Translations under genes and position numbers: made by a program
The notes under the pieces: model-generated
Told to the model about the DNA's origin: nothing
The model's input: only the letters and a program-made list of their open reading frames with translations
Database searches by the model: none
Part shown: positions 17,596 through 26,873 of the stretch, piece by piece
How positions within the stretch are numbered: the stretch's first letter is position 1
How the letters are laid out: each line of letters starts with the position of its first letter
Source of the DNA: Actinomycetaceae bacterium
GTDB lineage: Bacteria > Actinomycetota > Actinomycetes > Actinomycetales > Actinomycetaceae
Length of the DNA stretch: 64,000 nucleotides
Assembly (NCBI GenBank): GCA_028724265.1
Contig: JAQYDG010000001.1
Location: forward strand, 1 to 64,000
Direction of reading: 5' to 3'

Positions 17596-18723
17596 GTGCT
17601 GGATCCTTCTATCGCTGCGGTGCGTAACGCCGTACGGGCATCGCTGCTTCACACTGGTGTGATTGCGATTGACCACAAAGTAGCCGATCCGCCACCGCTG
17701 CTTGTTGCGCTCTCGGGTGGATCCGATTCCACTGCACTCGCCCTCGCCTCGCTGTGGGTTGCGCGAAAATATGGTTTGCGCATAGGCACGGTGACTGTTC
17801 TGCACGGCATCAACAACGATTTGGATCAGGCAGAAGAACGCGTCGCGCGTTGGGCGCAGCAGGTGGGCTTCGATGCGGTGTACGTACCTCGCGTGAATCT
17901 GGGTATGCCGGGGAACGCAGAAAACAACGGCTGGGCACGAAAGAATCATGGGCCAGAAGGTGAAGCACGCAATGCGCGTTACCAGGCCATTGCTGAATCT
18001 GCGATGACGATGGGAGCCGAGATGGCGGCCGGCCGGCCGGCGCAGGTGCTGCTGGGCCACACCGCAGATGACCAAGCCGAGACGGTTCTGCTCGGGCTCA
18101 GCCGAGGCTCGGGCGCACATTCGCTGCGCGGAATGCCTGCGGTGGGTGTGCTCCCCGGGCACCCAGAGGTGGCGGCCCAGCGGCCCCTGCTCGGTTTGCG
18201 GCGCTCGCTCTTGCGCGACTCGCTGCGTGCGCAAGGCACCTCGTGGCTTGAGGATCCTTCCAACGGGCCGCAAACCGAGTGGCGTTCCGCTTCCGGCCGG
18301 CCGCTCACGCGTAACGGAATTCGCAACCGAGTAATACCTGCTCTTCGGGAGGTTTTTGGTTCGGGCGTGCCGGAAGCGCTTGTGCGAACGGCTGCACTCC
18401 TGGCGGCAGACGATGATGCGTTGAATGAACGTGCAGATGCTGTGTTTGAGTCGCTCGCCGTGCTCGATCGTGGATCCGATGCCGGTTCGGGTTCGGATCG
18501 GATCGTGTTGGGGCGTGCTGATCTTGCGCAGCATCCGAAAGCGATACGGACGCGAGTGGTGGCGCGTGCTCTGCGCCGCCTTGGCGGCAGGAACGTCATG
18601 TTCGACCATCTTGTTCACGTCGATGATCTTGTTGTGGGTGCCGGGGGAGGCCGAGTCTACGATGTGTCGGGCGTTCATGTGTTTCAAGACGGCGGATCGC
18701 TCATTTGTGAGCGCATACAGTGA
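17596..18723 (+). CDS. tilS: tRNA(Ile)-lysidine synthase
   Basis: A 375-residue enzyme that converts C34 of tRNA-Ile2 (CAU) to lysidine with ATP and lysine. The PP-loop ALSGGSDSTALA is near residue 40, followed by HTADDQAETVLLGLSRGSG and the GMP..RPLL region typical of TilS. The C-terminal domain is short, as in actinobacteria. GTG start at 17596 with GCGAGGAC upstream. Normally hpt and ftsH follow; here folE follows after 150 bases. Confidence 0.9.
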   Translation: MLDPSIAAVRNAVRASLLHTGVIAIDHKVADPPPLLVALSGGSDSTALALASLWVARKYGLRIGTVTVLHGINNDLDQAEERVARWAQQVGFDAVYVPRVNLGMPGNAENNGWARKNHGPEGEARNARYQAIAESAMTMGAEMAAGRPAQVLLGHTADDQAETVLLGLSRGSGAHSLRGMPAVGVLPGHPEVAAQRPLLGLRRSLLRDSLRAQGTSWLEDPSNGPQTEWRSASGRPLTRNGIRNRVIPALREVFGSGVPEALVRTAALLAADDDALNERADAVFESLAVLDRGSDAGSGSDRIVLGRADLAQHPKAIRTRVVARALRRLGGRNVMFDHLVHVDDLVVGAGGGRVYDVSGVHVFQDGGSLICERIQ

Positions 18724-18799
18724 TGACGGGGACAACGTCTACAGCCAATCTGCTCAGGAAGAGTAAATGTGCCTGCCCAGTCGTTGACCTGCGTGGAGT

Positions 18800-18873
18800 G
18801 TGGCACGAAAAATATGTGTGCGTCTAAGATACTATCTGACTGTGTTTGATGGAGTCGGTTTAAAGGAGAATCG
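18800..18873 (+). promoter_or_regulatory. probable folE promoter and ribosome site
   Basis: TGGCAC, 18 bases, then TAAGAT form a plausible -35/-10 pair ending about 45 bases before the start; AAAGGAG precedes the folE ATG. Judged by eye only. Confidence 0.45.
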
Positions 18874-19473
18874 ATGGCTGAAATTCCGTCTCAACCTCAC
18901 CCGGGTGTATACGATGCCGACCAAGTGAGGCAGGCAATGCGGCAGCTGCTTGTCGGTATTGGGGAGGATCCCGATCGTGACGGCTTGGTGGACACCCCGG
19001 ATCGTATGGCGCGTGCATACAAGGAGCTTTTCGCCGGCCTGTATTCGGATCCGTCTGCAGAGCTGGAAAAGTACTTCAATGTGGAATACAACGAGATGGT
19101 TCTTGTACGTGATATTCCCATGTATTCGGTCTGTGAGCACCACCTGCTGCCGTTCCATGGAAAAGCACATGTGGCCTATATTCCCTCAAAAGATGGCTTC
19201 GTCACCGGCCTGTCGAAGATCGCTCGCATGGTGGAAGGGTACGCCCATCGTCCCCAGGTACAGGAGCGTTTGACCACCCAGATTGCGGATGCGGTGATGA
19301 CGAAGCTGGATGCTCAAGGCGTGCTTGTTGTTGTGGAAGCGGAGCATCTGTGTATGACGATGCGTGGAATTCGTAAACCTGGAGCCAAGACGGTGACGAG
19401 TTCTGTGCGCGGGGTGATGCGTCATGCGGCCACGCGGGCGGAGGCGATGTCCCTGATCCATGCGGATGTGTGA
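18874..19473 (+). CDS. folE: GTP cyclohydrolase I
   Basis: A 199-residue enzyme making dihydroneopterin triphosphate from GTP, the first step of folate synthesis. The zinc ligands are present: Cys87 and His90 in VCEHHLLPF and Cys160 in [25 protein letters not shown] and the [13 protein letters not shown] ending are typical. Strong AAAGGAG site. It starts the folate set folE, folP, folB-folK, although a 504-base gap separates it from folP. Confidence 0.95.
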   Translation: MAEIPSQPHPGVYDADQVRQAMRQLLVGIGEDPDRDGLVDTPDRMARAYKELFAGLYSDPSAELEKYFNVEYNEMVLVRDIPMYSVCEHHLLPFHGKAHVAYIPSKDGFVTGLSKIARMVEGYAHRPQVQERLTTQIADAVMTKLDAQGVLVVVEAEHLCMTMRGIRKPGAKTVTSSVRGVMRHAATRAEAMSLIHADV

Positions 19474-19977
19474 CGTGTGGACGAAGGAAGGCCAGCTGGA
19501 ACGATGAGGCTCTCCGCATCTCGGCAAGCCCAAGAGCTAACCCTATAATGCCAAGAACCCGACTGTACAAACCCCACGAGGCTCGGCCGTGCAAAACCGA
19601 GAACTGTCCTTACAAGCCTAAGAACCGGCCGTAGAATAGGTCTTGTTCGCAGCGTTGTTGCGGGCTCACACTGCAAGCCGCTTTGAGCAGTGTGCAACTC
19701 ATCTGAGCGGCAATGCAGCAGACTGGCTGTGGTGTGTGCGCAAGCTACGATCAATGCGCCCCGCGCTTTCCCGTTCTTTCCTGCACTCTGGGGTGTGGCC
19801 AAGGGTTTTCGGGCGACACGATGCTGTGGCACTCGCCTTCTGTTTGGGTCGTGACGCTGGCATCTTGGGGTGTGGAGTGGGCATCACGGCAGTGGCTGCA
19901 GGGGAACAGGCGGGTAGTGCTGGCTCAACCAGTAGTGCTGCACGTGCTGTTCCCGGGATGTCAGAAGGAGCCATGCG
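19474..19977 (+). other. gap between folE and folP
   Basis: No open frame here is convincing. A perfect TATAAT at 19544-19549 could be a -10 box, without a good -35. The stretch to about 19640 is built of imperfect repeats with words such as AAGAACC and CGGCCGT. The right part is ordinary-looking DNA up to the AAGGAG site of folP. Confidence 0.45.
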
Positions 19978-20832
19978 ATGGCAGATCTGAATTTTCGGCC
20001 GGAATTTCCTGAAATCATGGGCGTGCTGAATGTCACGCCTGATTCATTCTCCGATGGTGGCCGTTGGAATAATCCTGAAGCTGGTATTGAGCATGCCAAA
20101 CAGATGGTGAAGGACGGCGCCACCATTATTGATATAGGCGGCGAAGCCACGTCACCCCACGCTGGTGACATCGTGCCGGCAGAAGAATGGGATCGCGTCA
20201 AGCCGTTTATTGATGCGCTTGTTGCATGGCGTCAGGAGCCGGATACGCCGAGTTTCTTGATTTCATTGGACACCTACCATGCCGAGACTGCACGCAAGGG
20301 TATCGAAGCGGGGGTGGATATCGAGAACGATGTGACCGGTGGCCGTGGGGATCCGCAGATGCTCGCAACGATAGCAGACTGCGGTGTGCCCTATATTTTG
20401 CAGCATGGACGCGGTGTGGGACGCGCGATGAATGCTGCCGCACACTATGATGACGTGACGCATGAGGTCGTTGAGGAATTGAAAGCGTCGCTGGATCGTG
20501 CGCTGACGGCAGGTATCAAGGAAGAAAATATTTGCCTCGATCCTGGCTACGGGTTTTCAAAGATTGGTCTGCAAGACTGGCAGCTTGCAGCACAACTGCG
20601 TGAAGTATTTTCCCTTGGCTACCCGGTGATGGTAGGGGTTTCACGTAAGCGTTTTTTGCGTTCGCTGGCTCCTGACGAACAAGACAACACGCTGCTTGAT
20701 GTGGCAACAGCCGTGATGAGCTCGTACTTTGCACATTTCCCCGTATGGTGCATTCGAGTGCATAACGTTGCGGCCACGCGCGTTGCCTTAGACGTGGTAA
20801 AAAGGATCCGCCAAAACCAGCGGCACGATTAA
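19978..20832 (+). CDS. folP: dihydropteroate synthase
   Basis: A 284-residue TIM-barrel enzyme joining p-aminobenzoate to dihydropterin pyrophosphate; the sulfonamide target. Conserved pieces are NVTPDSFSDGG (loop 1), LDPGYGFSK and VGVSRKRFL. Loop 2 reads GGEATSPHAGD where the usual form is GGESTRPGA, a notable difference in a loop that contacts substrates and sulfonamides. ATG start with AAGGAG 8 bases upstream. A 33-bp tandem repeat begins inside the last codons. Confidence 0.9.
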   Translation: MADLNFRPEFPEIMGVLNVTPDSFSDGGRWNNPEAGIEHAKQMVKDGATIIDIGGEATSPHAGDIVPAEEWDRVKPFIDALVAWRQEPDTPSFLISLDTYHAETARKGIEAGVDIENDVTGGRGDPQMLATIADCGVPYILQHGRGVGRAMNAAAHYDDVTHEVVEELKASLDRALTAGIKEENICLDPGYGFSKIGLQDWQLAAQLREVFSLGYPVMVGVSRKRFLRSLAPDEQDNTLLDVATAVMSSYFAHFPVWCIRVHNVAATRVALDVVKRIRQNQRHD

Positions 20833-20895
20833 ACCCCGAAGCGCGAAAACCAGCAGCACGGTGGAAACTGGTTGTGCGAAAACCAGCAGCACGGT
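20810..20895 (+). repeat. 33-bp tandem repeat spanning the folP stop
   Basis: The 20-mer GCGAAAACCAGCAGCACGGT occurs at 20843 and 20876, and a diverged copy (GCCAAAACCAGCGGCACGAT) at 20810 lies in the last codons of folP. Spacing is exactly 33 bp both times. Confidence 0.88.
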
Positions 20896-21264
20896 AAAAA
20901 TCCACGATTAATCGCGCAACAGCTGCTAATCGTGGAACTGCTGCGGGAATAAAAAGAGGTGGGTGCAGGCGTTAAGAGGGGTGCTGGTCGGGTGGCGTAG
21001 GGCTGACGCGATCCGGCCAGCATCTCACGCATTTCTTAGCATGATTTCTTTGATGTGCAGTACTTATTTTCCGTGTTAGCCGCTAACGTTTCAGATTTTT
21101 CTCTGTGTCAGGTATCAGTATCTGCGCGCCTGGGTGCCAGCACCGATGACCCCAGGTACCAGTCCTCGCGCGCCCAGCTGGCGCTGACGCTGACGCAACG
21201 AGGCATCAGCGCCAGAGTGCTTGTGCGCTTGGCATGGCCGCCACCCACGCCCGAGCCGCAGCTA
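20896..21264. other. gap between folP and the DUF2505-like gene
   Basis: Contains a 9-bp perfect hairpin (CCACGATTA 20902-20910 with 20927-20935) that may terminate folP, without a T-run. The rest includes short repeated words (CCAG..TATCAG, GCGC..GCCAG). No supported gene. Confidence 0.45.
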
Positions 21265-21876
21265 TTATTCCTGCGTTTTCTTCGTCAACAGTTCGCGCAA
21301 CAAATTGGCGTCTGCAGAAAAGAGCGCGTTTGCGTGATCGGCAACAGTATCTTCGATCGTTGTGTGTGCCAGGTCGCCGTGGGCGGAGAAATCAAATGAC
21401 GTGTCAACCTGTGTGCGGCCGTTTGCCATACCGACACCAGCACCCTTGGTGTATTCGGACTGGTCGGGTGCGATAAATTCGCGGCTGTCGTCTGCCACCG
21501 ACTCTGACATCGTGTCGGACATCGGGTTGGGCGAGGCCACGTCATGCAGGTGAGCTACGCCGGTGAACTGAAGCTCCAGCTCGGGCGCCTCAAGCCGAAT
21601 ATTGATCGTTGTGTGATTCTCGGTGTGCTCGGCAACGTCAAATATGAGTGTGAACGGTACTCGATCCGGCAGCAGCGCGATGGCTTCTGGCGGCAGAGCG
21701 CTGATGTTCTGTGCGGGAATGACCGCTTTGATGGATGACGAATGTTCCTCGTCAATGTAGGTCATATCCTCAAACCCGGCGCGCTGTGCACGTTTATCCA
21801 TGAACTGCTTCGATAGGAGCGCGCGGGCGATCTTCAAACGGGATCCTTCAAAGGTTTCGCTGTGCGTGAGTTTCAT
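21265..21876 (-). CDS. DUF2505-like SRPBCC-fold protein
   Basis: A 203-residue cytoplasmic protein. The start MKLTHSETFEGS, the central strand pattern and the final helix (DHANALFSADANLLRELL) resemble the actinobacterial DUF2505 family, related to START/polyketide-cyclase folds. A polar insertion of about 40 residues (roughly 125-160) interrupts the usual strand order. GAGGCAAACG upstream gives a usable ribosome site. It points toward folP and away from folB-folK. Ligand and role unknown. Confidence 0.6.
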   Translation of the reverse strand: MKLTHSETFEGSRLKIARALLSKQFMDKRAQRAGFEDMTYIDEEHSSSIKAVIPAQNISALPPEAIALLPDRVPFTLIFDVAEHTENHTTINIRLEAPELELQFTGVAHLHDVASPNPMSDTMSESVADDSREFIAPDQSEYTKGAGVGMANGRTQVDTSFDFSAHGDLAHTTIEDTVADHANALFSADANLLRELLTKKTQE

Positions 21877-22120
21877 CGTTTGCCTCCTCAGTTGGGCTGT
21901 ACTGGTTTAGTACACTCAACGTGTTCAAACTCTCAATATTCCATGCGGGCTGCGTACCCGACTCTTGCCGAATGCACTTTAAATGCACTTAATCGGCGCA
22001 CGCATGCGAAAAGGAGCCGCCCTGCACGTGTAGTATTTTTCATGTACTTTGCCTACTGTGCTGGTGTGTTCATCTGCTGCACATTGAACGCACATTGAAA
22101 GAGACCAAGGAGGGTTTCTC

Positions 22121-22987
22121 GTGATTGATTCGATAACGGTGAAGGGGATTACTGCGTTCGGATTTCACGGTGTACTTCCCGAGGAGACGAAGCTGGGTCA
22201 GGTGTTTTCTGCGGATGTGTCCTACGGTGTGGAAACGGCTGATGCAGCGGCTGCCGACGACCTTTCCGCAACAATTTCTTATGCCGATGTGGTGGATGCT
22301 GTGCGCAGCGTCCTTGCTGGTTCCCCGATGCGCTTGCTGGAAACCGTGGCTGCGCGCATTGCCGGTGCCGTGCTGGGGCTTGGTGCTCTGTGGGTGGATG
22401 TGACGATCCATAAACCCCACGCGCCTGTGGGATATCCGGTTGACGATGTTCAGTTGCACATCTTTCGTCCTGGTTTCTTTGTGGACAAGGAGGCTGGTAT
22501 TCATCATGTTGTGCTTGGCTTGGGTGCCAATTTAGGTGACCGTGATGAGCAGCTGCGTTGGGCGGTTCGGCAGATCCGAACGCTTCCCGTTCATGTGACG
22601 GCAGTATCGGATATTGTGCATTCTGCGCCCCAGCTTGAGGACGGCCAGGATCCTCAGCCCGATTTCTCGAACGCAGTACTGGCTTTGGACACTGCGCTTG
22701 CGCCCTACGATCTTCTCGATGCCCTTCAGCAGATCGAGGTGAGGGGCGGGCGTGTGCGTCACGAACATTGGGGTGCACGTTTATTGGATATCGATGTGAT
22801 TGATATCGATGGCAAGGTGGCGAGTTCGCAGCGGCTGACTCTTCCGCATCCGATGGCAGCGCGCCGCTGGTTTGTGCTGGAGCCGTGGTTACAGATCGAA
22901 CCTGATGCTGTACTGGCAGGGGTGCCGGTGACCACAATTGTGGATGATCTGCACCGCAGTGGAGCACGCGAGCATGGCGTTCTCTGA
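22121..22987 (+). CDS. folBK: dihydroneopterin aldolase fused to HPPK
   Basis: A 288-residue bifunctional protein. Residues 1-118 are FolB: KGITAFGFHGVLPEE with its active-site region, and a VTIHKPHAP ending. Residues about 126-285 are FolK: GLGANLGDRDEQL, the FSNAVLALDT strand, and HEHWGARLLDIDVIDIDG in place of the common R.GPRTLDLDLL motif, then LPHPMAARRWFVLEP. Together they turn dihydroneopterin into 6-hydroxymethyl-dihydropterin pyrophosphate, the substrate of FolP. GTG start with AAGGAGG. lysS follows in the same direction. Confidence 0.92.
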   Translation: MIDSITVKGITAFGFHGVLPEETKLGQVFSADVSYGVETADAAAADDLSATISYADVVDAVRSVLAGSPMRLLETVAARIAGAVLGLGALWVDVTIHKPHAPVGYPVDDVQLHIFRPGFFVDKEAGIHHVVLGLGANLGDRDEQLRWAVRQIRTLPVHVTAVSDIVHSAPQLEDGQDPQPDFSNAVLALDTALAPYDLLDALQQIEVRGGRVRHEHWGARLLDIDVIDIDGKVASSQRLTLPHPMAARRWFVLEPWLQIEPDAVLAGVPVTTIVDDLHRSGAREHGVL

Positions 22988-23063
22988 GTTATTCAGCGGC
23001 TATCCGACGGCTGCGCAATCAAGCTAAAATGAGTGCGGTCGAAGATTGAACGAAAGGACAATT

Positions 23064-24596
23064 GTGGCGAATCAAGGCGAGAGCGCTCCTGTGGCAGAAG
23101 ACGTTTCCGAGCAGATGGCGGTGCGCCTGGCAAAGCGTCAGCGCCTCATGGACGAAAGTCGGGATCCCTATCCTGTTGTGCTGCCTGTCACCACCACGAT
23201 TGACGACGTGCGCACGGAGTATTCCCACACGCAGCCAGGTGAAGAGTTTCCCGACGTTCATGTTGGCCTTGCTGGGCGTGTGATGCTCCTGCGTACGGGA
23301 GGCAAGATCGCCTTCGCTACTCTGCAGGACGGTGCGGGTCGACGCCTGCAGGTGATTTTCTCCCTTGCCAACGTTGGTGACGAATCCTTGAAGAACCTCA
23401 AAGCCGACGTTGATTTGGGCGATTTTATTTTCGTTGAGGGGCATGTGGGTGCGTCGAAACGCGGAGAGCTCTCTGTTTTCGCTCATTCGTGGCAGATGGC
23501 GTCGAAGGCGATTCGACCATTGCCAAAGACCTTCACCAATGCGGATGGTCACGAATCGGCGCTCAATGAAGAAACGCGCATTCGGGCTCGTCATCTGGAT
23601 CTGATTACGCGCCAGAAGGCTCGAGACATGGTGTATCTGCGAGCCAACGTCATGAAGTCACTGCGGCGCCAGTTTGATGAACGGCACTACACCGAGATCG
23701 AGACCCCTATGCTTCAGCCGATCCACGGGGGAGCTGCAGCACGGCCATTCAAGACTCATATCAATGCGTATGACGAGGATCTTTATCTGCGTATTGCGAC
23801 CGAACTGTATTTGAAGCGGGCAGTCGTCGGCGGCATTGACCGCGTTTTTGAGATCAACCGCAACTTCCGTAACGAGGGCGCTGACTCCTCGCATTCGCCG
23901 GAGTTCACAGCCCTGGAAGCATATGAAGCCTATGGCACGTATGACACGATGGCTGAATTGACTCGCAGTCTCGTTCAGAATGCTGCCCTGGATGCGTTAG
24001 GGACGACGAAGGTGACGCTTGCTGACGGAACGGAGTACGACCTAGGCGGCAAATGGGAGTCGATCGATCTGTACGAATCCACGTCCAATGCTGTTGGCGA
24101 GGAGCTGTCACCTGCTACGCCGCGCGAAACGCTGGAGAAAATCGCTGCGGCGAACGGTATCGATGTAGCGCCCTTCTGGGTGAATGGCAAAATCGTGGAG
24201 GAGCTTTTCGAGAAGCTTGTTGGTGACAGCCTATGGGCTCCAACCTTCGTTCGGGATTTCCCTGAAGACTCTTCGCCACTGACCCGCTACCACCGCAGTA
24301 AGCCTGGCGTGACGGAGAAGTGGGATCTGTACGTGCGTGGAACCGAGCTAGCGACGGCATACTCGGAATTGGCAGATCCCGTGGTGCAGCGTCAGCGTTT
24401 TGTGGCTCAGGCTGAAGAGGCTGCTAAGGGCGATCCCGAAGCGATGCATATTGACGAGGGGTTCCTCCAGGCGATGGAACAGGGCTTCCCGCCGACGGGC
24501 GGAATGGGTATGGGTATCGACCGGCTTTTGACAGCACTGACGGGTGAGGGAATCCGAGAAACTATTACGTTCCCCTTTATCAAGCCGAGCAACTGA
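23064..24596 (+). CDS. lysS: lysyl-tRNA synthetase, class II
   Basis: A 510-residue enzyme charging tRNA-Lys. The N-terminal OB-fold anticodon domain (to about 150) is followed by the class II core: motif 2 at FEINRNFRNEGADSSHSPEFT and motif 3 at GMGMGIDRLL. GTG 23064 follows AAAGGAC; an earlier TTG in frame is less likely. Full length and intact. Its 3' end passes into a degenerate repeat. Confidence 0.95.
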   Translation: MANQGESAPVAEDVSEQMAVRLAKRQRLMDESRDPYPVVLPVTTTIDDVRTEYSHTQPGEEFPDVHVGLAGRVMLLRTGGKIAFATLQDGAGRRLQVIFSLANVGDESLKNLKADVDLGDFIFVEGHVGASKRGELSVFAHSWQMASKAIRPLPKTFTNADGHESALNEETRIRARHLDLITRQKARDMVYLRANVMKSLRRQFDERHYTEIETPMLQPIHGGAAARPFKTHINAYDEDLYLRIATELYLKRAVVGGIDRVFEINRNFRNEGADSSHSPEFTALEAYEAYGTYDTMAELTRSLVQNAALDALGTTKVTLADGTEYDLGGKWESIDLYESTSNAVGEELSPATPRETLEKIAAANGIDVAPFWVNGKIVEELFEKLVGDSLWAPTFVRDFPEDSSPLTRYHRSKPGVTEKWDLYVRGTELATAYSELADPVVQRQRFVAQAEEAAKGDPEAMHIDEGFLQAMEQGFPPTGGMGMGIDRLLTALTGEGIRETITFPFIKPSN

Positions 24597-24725
24597 CAAA
24601 TCTTGAGAAAGCCGAACGCCTCGAAACTGGGCGAGCCTAAAAAACTGAGCGAGCCTGGAAAACTGTAAGCCTGAAAAGTTGAAAAACCGAGCACCTGAAC
24701 GGGGTCGGGCAACTGAAAACGTGCG
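24580..24725 (+). repeat. degenerate repeats after lysS
   Basis: Irregular units of about 16-20 bases resembling the end of lysS (AAGCCGAGCAACTGA) follow the stop: variants with GCGAGCCTAAAAAACTGA, GCGAGCCTGGAAAACTGT and AAGCCTGAAAAGTTGA. They fill the space to the opposite-facing kinase gene. Confidence 0.65.
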
Positions 24726-24738
24726 CAACTCAGGGTCG

Positions 24739-25368
24739 TCACCGCGCAGTTGCCAGGAGGTGCGTCAGAGTTTCGTGGGCTTCTTCCCACGAAACGAGCC
24801 TGCATCCCTGCGATTCGAGCTTCGCATACATTGCGGGCTCCTCGAAAAAGTGGGCAATGCCGCGTCGGATTAAGTTGATCGGTGGTTTGCGTGCCTCGTC
24901 AAGATCGCGCATCAGTCGAAACCAGAATGCTTGAAGCCGCGGCCTTTGCAGGCAGATGGCATCGGCAAGAATCCCTTCTGCACGCACAGCGCTGACGATA
25001 TCGCCGGCAAAAATACCCTCTGCCAACACGAACTTTGCGCCGTCGAGGCTCAGCTTGCGTTCGCCGCGCTTCTTGGACGTTGGGATGTCGTAGAGCGGCA
25101 CGCGTGTTTCCCCCTTCGTACATAACTCCACCAGGGCATCAACAGCTGCCGACTTGTTCCACGTGGTGACGCTATCCCAGTCAACCATGCCATGCCTGCG
25201 CGGGAGTCCAGGCTCGTCCCCGTCCTTGTAGAAATCGTCGAGGGAGACGAAGGGCAGTCCGCTGCGACGGGTAAAGCGCGTCTTTCCGGTGCCAGAAGGG
25301 CCGGCAACAATCACGACCTTTGCCAGCGGCTGTCGGGCGGAACGGGGCAGGTTGAACAGAGCATCCAC
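24739..25368 (-). CDS. uridine kinase-like P-loop protein
   Basis: A 209-residue nucleoside/phosphotransferase-type kinase. The Walker A motif VAGPSGTGKTRF is near residue 25, a LDDFYKD acceptor loop follows, and LAEGIFAGD marks the second conserved strand, as in the uridine kinase family. Substrate could be uridine or another small molecule. GTG start; TACAAT ends 7 bases upstream with no ribosome site, so leaderless. Divergent from the DyP peroxidase. Confidence 0.75.
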   Translation of the reverse strand: MDALFNLPRSARQPLAKVVIVAGPSGTGKTRFTRRSGLPFVSLDDFYKDGDEPGLPRRHGMVDWDSVTTWNKSAAVDALVELCTKGETRVPLYDIPTSKKRGERKLSLDGAKFVLAEGIFAGDIVSAVRAEGILADAICLQRPRLQAFWFRLMRDLDEARKPPINLIRRGIAHFFEEPAMYAKLESQGCRLVSWEEAHETLTHLLATAR

Positions 25369-25527
25369 GTGCGCAATTGTACCTGGCGCATGGGACGTTC
25401 TGATGTGACCTCATCACTTGTACAGAGAAGCAAAACAGCATTTTCTGGAAGCAAAACGGCCTCTTGTGCGTTGGACATAAATAGCGGCGCGTGTCATCTT
25501 TGAGCGCCAGAATGGAAAGGATATGCA

Positions 25528-26643
25528 ATGGCAGAAGAAACCCCTCTGGTTGACGCAAAACTCCCGTTTGACGGTTCAGTTCAAGCCGGCATTATGAACC
25601 CTCAGAGTGCAAGCATGGCTCTGCTCGGTTTCAACCTCGAAGAAGGAGTTGGTGCGGATCAGCTGCGCACGTTGATGCAGACTTGGACCGTTCTGGCTCG
25701 TCACCTGACGCAGGGTGAGCGTATTGAGGATATGGAAGAGTACGAGATGGCAGAGGTGCCAGCGAGCTTGACCATTACAGTCGGTTGGGGTGAGCGTATC
25801 TTCACTGTCCTTGGAGCCGAGGACTTGATCCCAGAGGGTCTTCACGATGTTCCAGCATTTTCCCTCGATCATTTGAATCCGGCGTGGGGACAGACCGACC
25901 TGGTGCTGCAGATCTCCTCCGACGATCCGGTGACCACATCAACAGCAGTACGTGTGATGGTGCGTTCTGCGTTGGGCGTGGCCAAGCTGTTCTGGCGTCA
26001 AAATGGGTATGGACATGCGTTCGGTGCGGTTCCTGCCGGGACGACGCCTCGTAATCCCCTTGGGCAGATTGACGGGACAGTCAACCCGTCCACACCGGAG
26101 GAGTGGAGTGAGCAGGTCTTTATCGATTCTGACGAAGCATGGCTGAAGAATTCATCCATTATGGTGGTGCGCCGCATCATTATGAATTTGGATGCGTGGG
26201 AAAAGCTCGCTGTTGCTCAGCGTTCCCGCGTTATCGGCCGCGACTACCACACGGGTGGCCCGCTCTCCGGTGGCGGCGAATTCGATGATGAAGATATGGA
26301 TGCCAAGGATGAGAATGGCGAATACTTGATTGACCGTCACTCGCATTTGGCATTAGCACGTGAACAAGATGGACAGCCCAGCGATGCTTTGCGTCGGCGC
26401 GCCTACGCGTTTGACGATAACTTTGTCGATAATCCGATGCTGACGAGCAACAGCGGCCTGGTGTGGATTTCCTTCCAGAAGAACCCGGATAAGCAGTTCA
26501 CGCCAATTCAAAAGCGGTTAGATGAAGCGGACTTGCTCAACGACTTCGTTGCCCATATTGGATCGGGTGTTTTCTGGATTCTGCCTGGCACCACGCCAAC
26601 GTCCTACTGGGGTGAGGCGCTGTTTGAGAAGTTGGAGGCCTAA
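25528..26643 (+). CDS. DyP-type heme peroxidase
   Basis: A 371-residue dye-decolourising peroxidase. The family motif GxxDG is present as GQIDGTVNP, the proximal heme His is probably in IDRHSHLALA, and the distal region carries RRRAYAF and SGLVWISFQ. No Tat or Sec signal and no obvious encapsulin-targeting tail, so it should be cytoplasmic. GGAAAGGA precedes the ATG. It uses hydrogen peroxide to oxidise unknown substrates. No encapsulin gene is adjacent. Confidence 0.87.
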   Translation: MAEETPLVDAKLPFDGSVQAGIMNPQSASMALLGFNLEEGVGADQLRTLMQTWTVLARHLTQGERIEDMEEYEMAEVPASLTITVGWGERIFTVLGAEDLIPEGLHDVPAFSLDHLNPAWGQTDLVLQISSDDPVTTSTAVRVMVRSALGVAKLFWRQNGYGHAFGAVPAGTTPRNPLGQIDGTVNPSTPEEWSEQVFIDSDEAWLKNSSIMVVRRIIMNLDAWEKLAVAQRSRVIGRDYHTGGPLSGGGEFDDEDMDAKDENGEYLIDRHSHLALAREQDGQPSDALRRRAYAFDDNFVDNPMLTSNSGLVWISFQKNPDKQFTPIQKRLDEADLLNDFVAHIGSGVFWILPGTTPTSYWGEALFEKLEA

Positions 26644-26688
26644 GCCTGCCAACTCAATTGTGGCACGCAGAATCGTGACTCTCTCAAT

Positions 26689-26746
26689 TGTGGCTCGGCC
26701 AGATGATGTGGCCGAGCCACAGGGCTTGATGATGTGGCCGAGCCAC
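26689..26746 (+). terminator. hairpin terminator of the DyP gene, partly duplicated
   Basis: A perfect 12-bp stem (TGTGGCTCGGCC at 26689-26700, complement at 26710-26721). The right arm with its flank (ATGATGTGGCCGAGCCAC) is repeated at 26729-26746, period 26. Lacks a long T-run. Confidence 0.6.
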
Positions 26747-26873
26747 TGAGCTTGGGGCGTTTCGGATCGCATATTTTCTGTTCGCGTATCTAGGCATCAC
26801 CTGCCTTCGGTTCGCGTGCCTATGCGCTAGTGCCTCCGCCTGAGCACTACGTCTTTCGTGTGAGAGCTACCCC

